Below, piece after piece: positions 54,357-63,329 of a stretch of DNA of 64,000 nucleotides (the first letter of the stretch is position 1; each line of letters begins with the position of its first letter). The notes below the pieces were generated by a model. It saw only the letters and a program-made list of their open reading frames with translations, ran no database searches and was not told where the DNA came from. The position numbers and the translations under genes are program-made. Source of the stretch: Streptomyces rimosus. Lineage in GTDB: Bacteria; Actinomycetota; Actinomycetes; Streptomycetales; Streptomycetaceae. The stretch is taken from positions 1,426,001 through 1,490,000 of the forward strand of contig NZ_CP023688.1 of the NCBI RefSeq assembly GCF_008704655.1, read 5' to 3'.

Positions 54357-54711
54357 GCGGGCCCGCGGTGTTGGGCCGCAAAGCCTGTTTTCCGCGGGGA
54401 CAGAGCGCGCGAAAAGGCTTATGTCCTGCCGTTGTTGGGGAAACTGCTGGTGAGGTCGGCGGAAATCCGGGGACGGGGCAGCGCGTCCGGGCGGTGGGCC
54501 GGTGAGTGCCGACGAGACCGTGACCGACGGAATCGCCGTGCATCGCTTCTGCCGTACGCCGGTATTCCGTCCGCGAATCCGCCCCCGCTTTTCGGCGGTG
54601 CGGAACCGCCCGCCTGCCCCTTTCACGTTGCCACGGGTGCCGATGCTGTCCCGGTGGCAGTTCCGCCCTGCTCACAGCCTCGACAGGAACTCGACAGGAA
54701 AAGGAACCATC
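54357..54711 (+). other. 355-bp region without a supported gene
   Basis: The frame of the next gene stays open back to 54502, but these codons are Arg/Pro-rich and lack a ribosome site, so I treat them as leader. Contains GACAGGAACTCGACAGGAA, a short direct repeat that ends in the ribosome site of the next gene. No promoter could be fixed. Confidence 0.4.
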
Positions 54712-55026
54712 ATGGCCAAGAAGGAATGGGCCGCCGTCCCGCGGTCACCCGTTGCCGTCGCCCGCGAGGAACTCCTCAGGGCGATCGCCGGCGAGGCCAC
54801 CTCCCTCCGCAAGGGCAAGCGGAAGGGGCGGTCCAGCAAAGCGCTCAACACCCTCTCCCGCGCGTACGCGCTCGTCGCCGCCGAGGGTGCGCACCACGAC
54901 TTCGGTGTTCCCGCCGCTGCACGCAAGAGCCGCGGCAGGAACTTCCTTCCGTCGATGCGCACCGTCTTTATGACGAAGCGGGCGGGCGGCAGGAAAGGCA
55001 AGCGGGACGCTGTGGCCGACGGGTGA
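54712..55026 (+). CDS. small basic hypothetical protein
   Basis: A 104-residue, strongly basic protein (KGKRKGRSSK near residue 40, KSRGRN, TKRAGGRKGKR at the end). No signal peptide or cysteines. AAGGA lies 6-10 bases before ATG 54712. The Lys/Arg content and alternation of helical segments suggest nucleic-acid binding, but no known fold is recognised. Unconnected in function to its neighbours as far as can be seen; its stop is 12 bases from the end of the convergent SDR gene. Confidence 0.6.
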   Translation: MAKKEWAAVPRSPVAVAREELLRAIAGEATSLRKGKRKGRSSKALNTLSRAYALVAAEGAHHDFGVPAAARKSRGRNFLPSMRTVFMTKRAGGRKGKRDAVADG

Positions 55027-55038
55027 CGCCGCGTCCTC

Positions 55039-55818
55039 TCACCACGTACTGTCCCCGCGCAGCACCGCGTCCGCGCCGCCGTCGAGGAAGACGACCTGCC
55101 CGGTGACGTGCGTGTTCTCCGGTGAGGTCAGCCAGGTCAGGAGGGCCGCGACCTGTTCGGCGCGTGCGTGGCCGTGCAACGGCATCGGCACACTGGCGTC
55201 TACCACCCGGCGGGTGTCCGGGTCGGCGAGCATGGGTGCGGTCATCGGTGTGAGGACGGTTCCGGGGGCCACGGCGTTGAGCGGGATGCCGGTGCCCGCC
55301 CAGTCTTCGATGGGTGCGGTACGGCGGACCCAGCGCGCGATGGCGGCCTTGGTCGAGCCGTAGACGAGGTGGCCCTCGCCGCGGTCGACGGCCGCCTGCG
55401 CCGCGGCGACCGCCGCCGGCTCGTCGCCGGCCAGCGCTGCGTCGACGATGGCGCTGTCGTACGGGTGCACCGATGCGATCGAGGAGACGACGACCGCGCG
55501 CGGGTCGGTGCCGGCGGCGAGCAACGGGCGCAGGCCCTCCAGGGTGGCCACCGCGCCGAAGTGGTTCACCTTGACGGTCAGGGGGTCGAAGGCGGCGGTA
55601 CCGGCGCAGGCGATCACCGCGTCCAGCCGGCCGCCGGTCAGTTCCCGCGCCTGTACGGCCAGTTCGGTACGGCCTTCGGCGGTGGCGAGGTCCGCGTCGA
55701 TGTCGGCGTTCTTGAGGTCGGCGCCGATCACGGTGTGGCCCTGCGCGCGGAGGCGGGCGGCGGCGGCCTCGCCTATGCCGGAGGCCGCTCCGGTCACGAG
55801 ATAGGTACGGGACGGCAT
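55039..55818 (-). CDS. 3-alpha-hydroxysteroid dehydrogenase-like SDR (HsdA-like)
   Basis: A 259-residue classical SDR. The cofactor motif is TGAASGIGEA (residues 9-18), the active site has VSSIAS and YGSTK. The atypical features ADLATAEGR, VNHFGAVATLEGLRPLL and FLDGGADAVLR recall the Comamonas 3-alpha-hydroxysteroid dehydrogenase/carbonyl reductase HsdA, which oxidises the 3-hydroxyl of steroids. GAGGAG lies 7 bases before ATG 55818. Its place next to KstR2-type steroid genes supports the call. A 34-bp repeat array begins 40 bases upstream. Confidence 0.75.
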   Translation of the reverse strand: MPSRTYLVTGAASGIGEAAAARLRAQGHTVIGADLKNADIDADLATAEGRTELAVQARELTGGRLDAVIACAGTAAFDPLTVKVNHFGAVATLEGLRPLLAAGTDPRAVVVSSIASVHPYDSAIVDAALAGDEPAAVAAAQAAVDRGEGHLVYGSTKAAIARWVRRTAPIEDWAGTGIPLNAVAPGTVLTPMTAPMLADPDTRRVVDASVPMPLHGHARAEQVAALLTWLTSPENTHVTGQVVFLDGGADAVLRGDSTW

Positions 55819-55857
55819 GGTGTGCTCCTCGGTCGGTGCTGGCCGCGCCAACATACC

Positions 55858-56027
55858 CGCGGGCCCCGAACATCCCACACGCCACCTCACCCGCGGGCCC
55901 CGAACATCCCGCACGCCACCTCACCCGCGGGCCCCGAACGCCCCCCACACCGCCTCACCCGCGGGCCCCGAACACCCCGCACACCACCTCACCCGCGAGC
56001 CCCGAAGGCTTCGCACACCACCTCGCC
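55858..56027. repeat. 34-bp tandem repeat array, five units
   Basis: Five head-to-tail 34-base units (starts 55858, 55892, 55926, 55960, 55994) begin CGCGGGCCCCGAA and end CACCTCACC, with increasing divergence toward 56027. They lie just upstream of the HsdA-like gene. Degenerate pieces of the same words continue to 56110. Confidence 0.9.
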
Positions 56028-56110
56028 CCTGGCCTGCACGCGTGCATACCCGGACACCCGAACGCCCCGAACACCGCCTCACCCCCGGCCTGCACGTATG
56101 CACACCCGCA

Positions 56111-56158
56111 CTCCCGCACTCCCGCACTCCCGCACTCCCGCACTCCCGCACTCCCGCA
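56111..56158. repeat. 8-bp tandem repeat, six perfect units
   Basis: CTCCCGCA is repeated six times without error immediately after the stop codon of the SDR gene. A slippage-prone microsatellite outside coding sequence. Confidence 0.92.
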
Positions 56159-56165
56159 CACCACC

Positions 56166-57119
56166 TCACCGCACCCCCGCCCCATAAACCCCCTCCGGCT
56201 CCCCCGCCTCGGCCAGCAACTCCCGCGCCACCTCCCCCGCCTCACCCGGAGTCCACCGGCCCCCCTTGTCGGCGGTGGGGCCGGGGCGCCAGCCCTCCAT
56301 GACCGTGATCCGGCCGCCTTCGGCGGCGAAGACGCGGCCGGTGACGCCTTCGGAGGCGGTGGAGCCGAGCCAGACGACGAGCGGGGAGACGTTCTCGGGG
56401 GCCATGGCGTCGAAGGTGCCGTCCGTCGGCGCGGCCATGGTCGCGGCGAAGGTCCGCTCGGTCATCCGGGTGCGGGCGGCCGGGGCGATGGCGTTGACCT
56501 GGACCCCGTACCGGTCCAGTTCGGCGGCGGCCACCAGGGTGAGGCCGAGGACGCCGGCCTTGGCGGCGGAGTAGTTCGCCTGGCCGACGCTGCCCGCGAG
56601 GCCCGCGCCGGAGCTGGTGTTGACCACACGCGCCCGCGGCGTGCGGCCCGCCTTGGCCTCCGCGCGCCAGTGCGCGGCCGCGTGCCGGAGCGGCAGGAAG
56701 TGGCCCTTGAGGTGGACGCGCAGGACGGCGTCCCACTCGTCCTCGGTCAGGTTCACCAGCATCCGGTCGCGGACGAAACCGGCGTTGTTGACCAGGGTGT
56801 CCAGGCGCCCGTACGCGCCGAGCGCGGCGGCGACGAGCGAGGCGGCGCCCGCGGGCGTGGCGATGTCCCCGCCGTGGGCGACCGCCTCGCCGCCCGCCGC
56901 GCGGATCTCCGCGGCGACCTCTTCGGCGGGTCCGCCCGCCTCCGCCGCCGCGCTGCCGTCCGGCCGTACGCCCAGGTCGTTGACGACGACCCGCGCGCCT
57001 TCGGCCGCGAACGCCAGCGCGTGGGCGCGCCCGAGGCCCCGGCCCGCCCCGGTGACGACGACCACGCGTCCGGCGCACAGCCCCGCCCCGGCCGCTTCCT
57101 CCCGCACGTTCTCAGTCAT
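56166..57119 (-). CDS. SDR of the HIP pathway (Rv3548c-like)
   Basis: A 317-residue short-chain dehydrogenase with TGAGRGLGRA (nucleotide motif), VVVNDLGV, NTSSGAGLAG and YSAAKAG (catalytic Tyr-Lys). The NDLG word and length resemble the 17-beta-HSD type 4 group of beta-hydroxyacyl-CoA dehydrogenases. In Mycobacterium the equivalent Rv3548c belongs to the KstR2 regulon. Its start overlaps the stop of the upstream SDR gene by 8 bases. It probably oxidises a hydroxy group on a steroid-derived CoA ester; the exact step is not settled. Confidence 0.82.
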   Translation of the reverse strand: MTENVREEAAGAGLCAGRVVVVTGAGRGLGRAHALAFAAEGARVVVNDLGVRPDGSAAAEAGGPAEEVAAEIRAAGGEAVAHGGDIATPAGAASLVAAALGAYGRLDTLVNNAGFVRDRMLVNLTEDEWDAVLRVHLKGHFLPLRHAAAHWRAEAKAGRTPRARVVNTSSGAGLAGSVGQANYSAAKAGVLGLTLVAAAELDRYGVQVNAIAPAARTRMTERTFAATMAAPTDGTFDAMAPENVSPLVVWLGSTASEGVTGRVFAAEGGRITVMEGWRPGPTADKGGRWTPGEAGEVARELLAEAGEPEGVYGAGVR

Positions 57120-57951
57120 CTGCGTCCTCCAGGTCGGTGGTTACGGGCGTACGGGGCATGGGCGGCGGCCCGCTCGGTGTACCGGCCGCCGCGTCCAGGA
57201 ACGCCGGCCGTTCGCCTCCGCCGTGGACGGCGAGGCTGGCGCCGGTCACGTACCCGCACCGGTCCCCCGCCAGGAAGGCGCAGACCTCGCCGATCTCGTC
57301 GGGGGTCGCGAGCCGGCCGAGCGGGACGGTGCGGCCGACGGCTGCGACGCCCGCCGCGTCGCCGTAGTGCAGGTGGGAGCGTTCGGTGTGCACCATGCCG
57401 ACGACGAGCGTGTTGACGCGGATGCGCGGTGCCCATTCGACGGCCAGGGTCCGGGCGAGGTTTTCCAGGCCCGCCTTGGCGGCTCCGTAGGCGGCGGTGC
57501 CGGGTGAGGGGCGGGTGCCGCTGACGCTGCCGATCATGATGATGGAGCCGCCGGTCGGCTGGTCCGCCATGACGGCGCGGGCGGCGAGGGACGCGGTGAG
57601 CGGCGCGACGAGGTTCAGCTCGATGACCCGGGCGGCCTGCTGCGGTGTGGAGTCGGCGAGGAGCCGGTACGGGGTGCCGCCCGCGTTGTTGACGAGGATG
57701 TCGAGGCTGCCGTACCGGTCCCGTACGCGGGCGAAGCAGGCGGTGACCGCGTCCGGGTCGCGTACGTCCAGCGGCTCGAAGGCGGCGGCGCGGCCGTCCG
57801 CCCCCTCGACCGGCCGTTCCGGCGGTCGGCGCGCGGCGGCGACGACCGTGGCGCCCGCCGCGAGCAGGGCCCTGGCGATGCCGGCGCCGACGCCCCGTGT
57901 GCCGCCCGTGACGACCGCGACGCGCCCCGACAGGTCGATGCCGATCGCCAA
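57112..57951 (-). CDS. SDR of the HIP pathway (Rv3549c-like)
   Basis: A 279-residue short-chain dehydrogenase: TGGTRGVGAGIA cofactor motif, NNAGGTPYRL, GSVSGTRPSPG and YGAAKAGLENL active site, and a C-terminal extension rich in Pro and Thr. It corresponds in place and orientation to Rv3549c. First gene of the leftward operon; the divergent EchA20 gene starts 98 bases away with a KstR2-like palindrome between. Substrate is inferred to be an intermediate of steroid D-ring breakdown. Confidence 0.82.
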   Translation of the reverse strand: MAIGIDLSGRVAVVTGGTRGVGAGIARALLAAGATVVAAARRPPERPVEGADGRAAAFEPLDVRDPDAVTACFARVRDRYGSLDILVNNAGGTPYRLLADSTPQQAARVIELNLVAPLTASLAARAVMADQPTGGSIIMIGSVSGTRPSPGTAAYGAAKAGLENLARTLAVEWAPRIRVNTLVVGMVHTERSHLHYGDAAGVAAVGRTVPLGRLATPDEIGEVCAFLAGDRCGYVTGASLAVHGGGERPAFLDAAAGTPSGPPPMPRTPVTTDLEDADD

Positions 57952-58014
57952 AAGGCCACCTCCGCCCTCCCGTTGCGGGCGCCGCGCTGCTACCTTCTCG
58001 GATACCCGGCACCT

Positions 58015-58028
58015 AACAAACGTTTGGT
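58015..58028. promoter_or_regulatory. KstR2-like operator
   Basis: AACAAACGTTTGGT contains a perfect 10-base palindrome CAAACGTTTG. It equals the mycobacterial KstR2 box AnCAAGnnCTTGnT with symmetric G-to-A and C-to-T changes. It lies in the short divergent gap between the SDR and EchA20 genes, the place of a KstR2 site in Mycobacterium. Confidence 0.7.
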
Positions 58029-58049
58029 GGAAAGGTAGCTGATCCGCCC

Positions 58050-58865
58050 ATGGGTGTCTCCACCGCCGTCACACTGTCCCGTCCCGGGGACGGCATCGCG
58101 CTCGTCACCGTCGACCGGCCGCCGGTCAACGCCCTGCCCGTACAGGGGTGGTTCGACCTCGCCGACGCGGTACGGGCGGCCGGCCGCGACCCCGGAACCC
58201 GCTGCGTGGTGCTCGCCGCCGCCGGGCGCGGGTTCAACGCGGGGGTGGACATCAAGGAGTTGCGGCGGACGCCGGGGCACGGGGCGCTGCTCGGCGTCAA
58301 CCGCGGGTGCCACGCGGCGTTCGGGGCCGTGTACGACTGTGAGGTGCCGGTCGTCGCCGCCGTGCAGGGCCACTGCCTGGGCGGTGGGATCGGGCTGGTC
58401 GGCAACGCGGACGCGATCGTGGCGAGCGACGACGCGACGTTCGGCCTGCCGGAGCTGGACCGTGGCGCGCTCGGCGCGGCCACCCACCTCGCCCGGCTCG
58501 TCCCGCCGCACCTGATGCGCACCCTCTACTACACCTCGCGCACCGTGACCGCCGCCGAACTCCACCGGCACGGCTCGGTGTGGGAGGTGGTGCCGCGCGA
58601 CGCGCTGCTGGCGGCGGCGCTGCGGCTGGCCGGGGAGATCGCCGCCAAGGACGGGTACCTGCTGCGGCTGGCCAAGGCCGCCATCAACGGCATCGACCCC
58701 GTCGATGTGCACCGCAGCTACCGCTTCGAGCAGGGCTTCACCTTCGAGGCCAGTCTCAGCGGAGTGGCGGAGCGGCTCCGGGACACGTTCGGCAACGGGG
58801 CGCCGTGCCCGGAGGGCCGGTCCGACGCGGAGGGCACCAACGCACCCTCGGAGGAGTCGAGTTGA
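58050..58865 (+). CDS. echA20: EchA20-type ring-opening hydrolase (crotonase family)
   Basis: A 271-residue crotonase-fold protein. Oxyanion segments are FNAGVDIKEL and QGHCLGGGIGLVGNAD, and the C-terminal YRFEQGFTFE is typical of EchA20. In Mycobacterium and Rhodococcus EchA20 hydrolytically opens the last steroid ring (ring D) of the indane-CoA intermediate formed from HIP. ATG 58050 has GGAAAGG rather far upstream. Its stop shares a base with the ipdA start (TGATG), so translation is coupled through the echA20-ipdA-ipdB-ipdC operon. Confidence 0.87.
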   Translation: MGVSTAVTLSRPGDGIALVTVDRPPVNALPVQGWFDLADAVRAAGRDPGTRCVVLAAAGRGFNAGVDIKELRRTPGHGALLGVNRGCHAAFGAVYDCEVPVVAAVQGHCLGGGIGLVGNADAIVASDDATFGLPELDRGALGAATHLARLVPPHLMRTLYYTSRTVTAAELHRHGSVWEVVPRDALLAAALRLAGEIAAKDGYLLRLAKAAINGIDPVDVHRSYRFEQGFTFEASLSGVAERLRDTFGNGAPCPEGRSDAEGTNAPSEESS

Positions 58866-59737
58866 TGGACAAAGTCATGACCGCCGACGACGTGGTGGCC
58901 CGGCTGGCGAGCGGGATGACGGTCGGCATCGGCGGCTGGGGCTCGCGCCGGAAGCCGATGGCGCTCGTACGGGCCCTGTTGCGGTCCCCGCTGACGGACC
59001 TCACCGTCGTCTCCTGCGGCGGCCCGGACGTGGGCCTGCTGGCCGCCGCCGGGAAGATCCGCCGGCTGGTCGTGCCCTTCGTCACCCTGGACTCGATCCC
59101 GCTGGAGCCGCACTTTCGCGCGGCCCGCGAGCGCGGCGCCTTCGCGCTGACCGAGCTGGACGAGGCGATGTTCATGTGGGGGCTGACGGCGGCCGGCCAG
59201 CGGCTGCCCTTCCTGCCGGTACGGGCCGGGCCGGGCTCCGACGTGCTGCGGGTCAACCCCCACATCCGTACGGTGACCTCGCCGTACGCGGACGGCGAGG
59301 AGCTGGCGGCCGTCCCCGCGCTGCGGCTGGACGCGGCGCTGGTGCACCTCAACCGGGCGGATGCCCGGGGCAACGGGCAGTACCTGGGGCCCGATCCCTA
59401 CTTCGACGACCTCTTCTGCGAGGCCGCGGACGCGGCGTACGTCTCGTGCGAGCGGATCGTGGACGGCGCGGAGCTGAACCGGGCGGGCGGCCCGCAAACG
59501 CTGCTGGTCAGCCGGATGTTCGTCAGCGGTGTCGTCGAGGCGCCGCGCGGCGCGCACTTCACCTCGTGCGCGCCGGACTACGGGCGGGACGAGGCGTTCC
59601 AGCGGGCGTACGTACGGGCGGCGGCGGACCCGGACGCCTGGGCCGGGTTCGTCAAGCGCTTCCTGTCGGGCGACGAGGACGACTACCAGGCCGCGGTCGC
59701 TGCCTTCACCGAAGAGACCGCCGGGGAGCGCTCATGA
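58865..59737 (+). CDS. ipdA: IpdA, alpha subunit of steroid ring-C hydrolase
   Basis: A 290-residue class I CoA-transferase-fold protein. GIGGWGSRRKPMALVRALLR and SCGGPDVGLLAAAG mark the alpha subunit; VPFVTLDSIPLEPHFR and LDEAMFMWGL are characteristic of IpdA. With IpdB it forms a heterotetramer (COCHEA-CoA hydrolase) that opens steroid ring C by a retro-Claisen reaction, not a true CoA transfer. ATG 58865 is the base shared with the echA20 stop; the 3-prime end overlaps ipdB by 4 bases (ATGA). Confidence 0.88.
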   Translation: MDKVMTADDVVARLASGMTVGIGGWGSRRKPMALVRALLRSPLTDLTVVSCGGPDVGLLAAAGKIRRLVVPFVTLDSIPLEPHFRAARERGAFALTELDEAMFMWGLTAAGQRLPFLPVRAGPGSDVLRVNPHIRTVTSPYADGEELAAVPALRLDAALVHLNRADARGNGQYLGPDPYFDDLFCEAADAAYVSCERIVDGAELNRAGGPQTLLVSRMFVSGVVEAPRGAHFTSCAPDYGRDEAFQRAYVRAAADPDAWAGFVKRFLSGDEDDYQAAVAAFTEETAGERS

Positions 59738-60519
59738 CAGCCGACGCCGGACCCATGACCGTCACCCGAGCCGAGTACTGCGTGGTGGCCTGCGCCGAAG
59801 TCTGGCGCGGCGCCGGCGAAGTGCTCGCCTCCCCCATGGGCACCGTCCCCGCCCTCGGCGCCCGGCTCGCGAAACGCACCTTCTCCCCCGAGCTCCTGCT
59901 GACGGACGGCGAGGCGCTGCTCGTCGGCGACGCGCCGGAAGCGGGGAACGGAGCGCCGGTGACGGAGGGCTGGCTCCCCTACCGCCGCCATCTGGCGCTG
60001 GTCGCCACGGGCCGCCGGCACGTCATGATGGGCGCGAGCCAGATCGACCGGTACGGCAACCAGAACATCTCCTGCGTCGGGGACTGGGCGCGCCCGTCCC
60101 GGCAGCTGCTCGGGGTGCGCGGCGCGCCCGTCAACACGCTCAACCACCCGACCAGTTACTGGGTGCCCCGGCATTCGCCCCGCACCTTCGTCGAGCGGGT
60201 CGACATGGTGTGCGGCGTCGGGTACGACCGGGCCGCGGCCGCCGGGCCGTCCGCCACCCGCTTCCACGACGTCCGGGAGGTCGTCAGCGACCTCGGCGTC
60301 TTCGACTTCGACACGCCGGACCGCACGATGCGCGTCCGGTCGCTGCACCCCGGCGTACGACTGGCGGACGTGCGGGAGGCGACCGGGTTCGCGCTGCGCG
60401 TGCCGGACGGCGGGGTGCCCGTGACCCGGGCGCCGGACGCCGCCGAGCTGCGGCTGATCCGCGAGGTGCTCGATCCGGGCGGGCTGCGCGACCGGGAGGT
60501 GCCGCCGTGCGGGCCCTGA
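59734..60519 (+). CDS. ipdB: IpdB, beta subunit of steroid ring-C hydrolase
   Basis: A 261-residue partner of IpdA. The chain YCVVACAEVWRGAGEVLASPMG, HVMMGASQIDRYGNQNISC and LNHPTSYWVPRHSPRTFV (quoted in parts) are those of IpdB-type subunits. It completes the hydrolase for the 7a-methyl-1,5-dioxo-octahydro-indene carboxyl-CoA branch of steroid catabolism. Overlaps ipdA by 4 bases and ipdC by 13 bases, so subunits are produced in step. Confidence 0.88.
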   Translation: MTADAGPMTVTRAEYCVVACAEVWRGAGEVLASPMGTVPALGARLAKRTFSPELLLTDGEALLVGDAPEAGNGAPVTEGWLPYRRHLALVATGRRHVMMGASQIDRYGNQNISCVGDWARPSRQLLGVRGAPVNTLNHPTSYWVPRHSPRTFVERVDMVCGVGYDRAAAAGPSATRFHDVREVVSDLGVFDFDTPDRTMRVRSLHPGVRLADVREATGFALRVPDGGVPVTRAPDAAELRLIREVLDPGGLRDREVPPCGP

Positions 60520-62066
60520 CCACCGCGCTCACCGAGCTGACCGGCGTCCGGTACCCGATCGTGCAGACCGGCATGGGCTGGGTCGCCGGGCCGCGCCTGG
60601 TCTCCGCCACCGCCGAGGCCGGGGCGCTGGGCATCCTGGCCTCCGCCACCATGTCCACGGGGCGGCTGCGGGCCGCGGTCCGCGAGGTGGCGGCCCGTAC
60701 GGACCGGCCGTTCGGCGTCAATCTGCGGGCGGACGCCGGGGACGCCGCGGAGCGGGTGCGGATCATCATCGAGGAGGGCGTGCGGGTGGCCTCGTTCGCG
60801 CTGGCGCCCTCGCGGGAGCTGATCGCCCGGCTGAAGGACGCGGGTGTGGTCGTCATCCCGACGGTGGGGGCGCGGCGGCACGCGGAGAAGGTCGCCGCGT
60901 GGGGCGCGGACGCGGTGGTCGTCCAGGGGGCCGAGGGCGGCGGGCACACCGGCGAGGTGGCCACCACCGTCCTGCTGCCGCAGGTCGTGGACGCGGTGGA
61001 CATCCCGGTGGTGGCGGCCGGCGGCTTCTGCGACGGGCGCGGGCTGGTGGCAGCGCTGGCCTTCGGCGCGGCGGGCGTGGCCATGGGCACGCGTTTCCTG
61101 CTCACCTCCGACAGCACCGTCCCGGCCGCGGTCAAGGCGCGCTACCTGGCCGCCTCGGTGCGGGACGTGACGGTGACGCGCAAGGTGGACGGGCTGCCGC
61201 ACCGGATGCTGCGGACGGACCTGGTCGCCGCCCTCGAACGGTCCGGGCGTCCGGCGGCCCTGCTGCGGGCCGTGCGGCATGCGGCGGCGTTCCGGAAGGA
61301 AGCGGGCACGGGCTGGGCCCGTATGGTGCGCGACGGGCTGGCCATGAAGCGCGGCGCGGAGCTGACGTGGGGGCAGGTGCTGCTGGCCGCGAACACGCCG
61401 ATGATGCTGCGGGCCGGTCTGGTGGAGGGCCGTACCGACGCCGGGGTGCTGGCGTCCGGTCAGGTGACGGGGCTCATCGACGACCTGCCGTCGTGCGCGG
61501 AACTGGTCGGGCGTGTGATGGCCGAGGCGGCGGCGACGCTGGACCGGCTGGGGCGGGCCGCCCGGTCTGAGGGACGGGCCCCCGGCCTGAGCAGGCCGCC
61601 GCCGGGACCCGTACCGTACGCGCCGACACGCCGCCACCCGGCTCGAACACATGCCCCGAATATCGAACGGGACTCCGGCGGACTACGGTGGGGACGACCA
61701 GAAAGGTTGCCCGTGGTGCCGCCGCGGGCGGAGGTTTCCATCGGGGGAGATCAGATGCGCAAGTTCCTCGCCACGGCCGTCGCGGTGACGGCGCTCAGCA
61801 CGACGCTCGGTCTGGCCTCGGCGTCCCAGGCCGCCGCGGCCCCGCGGGCGCCGCAGTGCGCCAAGGTGATGAAGTACTTCACCAAGGACCACCAGCGGCT
61901 CGTCCGTCTGAAGAACCTCTGCAAGCAGCGCCCGGCCTGCTACACGATCGTCGTACCGGCCCGGCCGACCGTGAACGGCCGTCTCGCCAAGGGGCAGACG
62001 AAGGACGTCCGGTACGGCACGGACCGCGGCCCGCGCGCCTTGTATGTGAAGAACCGGGCCTGCTGA
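60507..62066 (+). CDS. ipdC: IpdC-type flavoprotein, reading through into a secreted protein
   Basis: The first 355 or so codons encode a nitronate-monooxygenase/enoyl-reductase-like TIM-barrel flavoprotein: QTGMGWVAG, GGGHTGEVATTVLLP, AAGGFCDGRGL, GTRFLLTSDSTVP and NTPMMLRAGLV match IpdC (Rv3553). Homologues end near LDRLGRAA. Here the frame misses two nearby TGA codons (61568 and 61588, other frames) and stays open through the next gene to 62066 (519 residues in all). A one-base indel near 61570 or a real fusion are both possible. GTG 60507 has GGGAGG 7 bases upstream. Confidence 0.8.
   Translation: MRALTTALTELTGVRYPIVQTGMGWVAGPRLVSATAEAGALGILASATMSTGRLRAAVREVAARTDRPFGVNLRADAGDAAERVRIIIEEGVRVASFALAPSRELIARLKDAGVVVIPTVGARRHAEKVAAWGADAVVVQGAEGGGHTGEVATTVLLPQVVDAVDIPVVAAGGFCDGRGLVAALAFGAAGVAMGTRFLLTSDSTVPAAVKARYLAASVRDVTVTRKVDGLPHRMLRTDLVAALERSGRPAALLRAVRHAAAFRKEAGTGWARMVRDGLAMKRGAELTWGQVLLAANTPMMLRAGLVEGRTDAGVLASGQVTGLIDDLPSCAELVGRVMAEAAATLDRLGRAARSEGRAPGLSRPPPGPVPYAPTRRHPARTHAPNIERDSGGLRWGRPERLPVVPPRAEVSIGGDQMRKFLATAVAVTALSTTLGLASASQAAAAPRAPQCAKVMKYFTKDHQRLVRLKNLCKQRPACYTIVVPARPTVNGRLAKGQTKDVRYGTDRGPRALYVKNRAC
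61755..62066 (+). CDS. small secreted cysteine-containing protein
   Basis: A 103-residue exported protein with signal peptide (residues 1-28, ending SQAAA-AP) and a short basic domain containing four cysteines (QCAKV, NLCKQ, PACYT and a C-terminal cysteine), likely disulfide-bonded. GGGGGAGA precedes ATG 61755. It shares the frame of the upstream ipdC gene. Function unknown; small secreted proteins of this kind are frequent in Streptomyces. It does not correspond to a KstR2 regulon member. Confidence 0.7.
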   Translation: MRKFLATAVAVTALSTTLGLASASQAAAAPRAPQCAKVMKYFTKDHQRLVRLKNLCKQRPACYTIVVPARPTVNGRLAKGQTKDVRYGTDRGPRALYVKNRAC

Positions 62067-62079
62067 CCCGGACGCACCG

Positions 62080-62106
62080 CCGGGCCGGGGCCCCGCCCCG
62101 GCCCGG
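62080..62106. terminator. bidirectional terminator after ipdC operon
   Basis: A 12-bp GC-only stem (left arm CCGGGCCGGGGC) with a 3-base CCC loop lies between the convergent secreted-protein and FadA6 genes. Confidence 0.8.
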
Positions 62107-62108
62107 GT

Positions 62109-63266
<1,158 letters not shown>

Positions 63267-63329
63267 GCGGGCTCCTCGGTCGTCGGGGCGTGCGGAGCGT
63301 GCGCGGTGCTTCCCGGAGGTGCCGTGTGG

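Noticed and set aside
55858..56027. Possible CRISPR array
   Set aside because: The 34-bp units are directly adjacent with no unique spacers, and no cas genes are present.
58865..60519. Ordinary class I CoA transferase (succinyl or acetate type)
   Set aside because: Synteny with echA20, ipdC, fadA6 and kstR2, and IpdA/B-specific segments, fit the ring-C hydrolase better.
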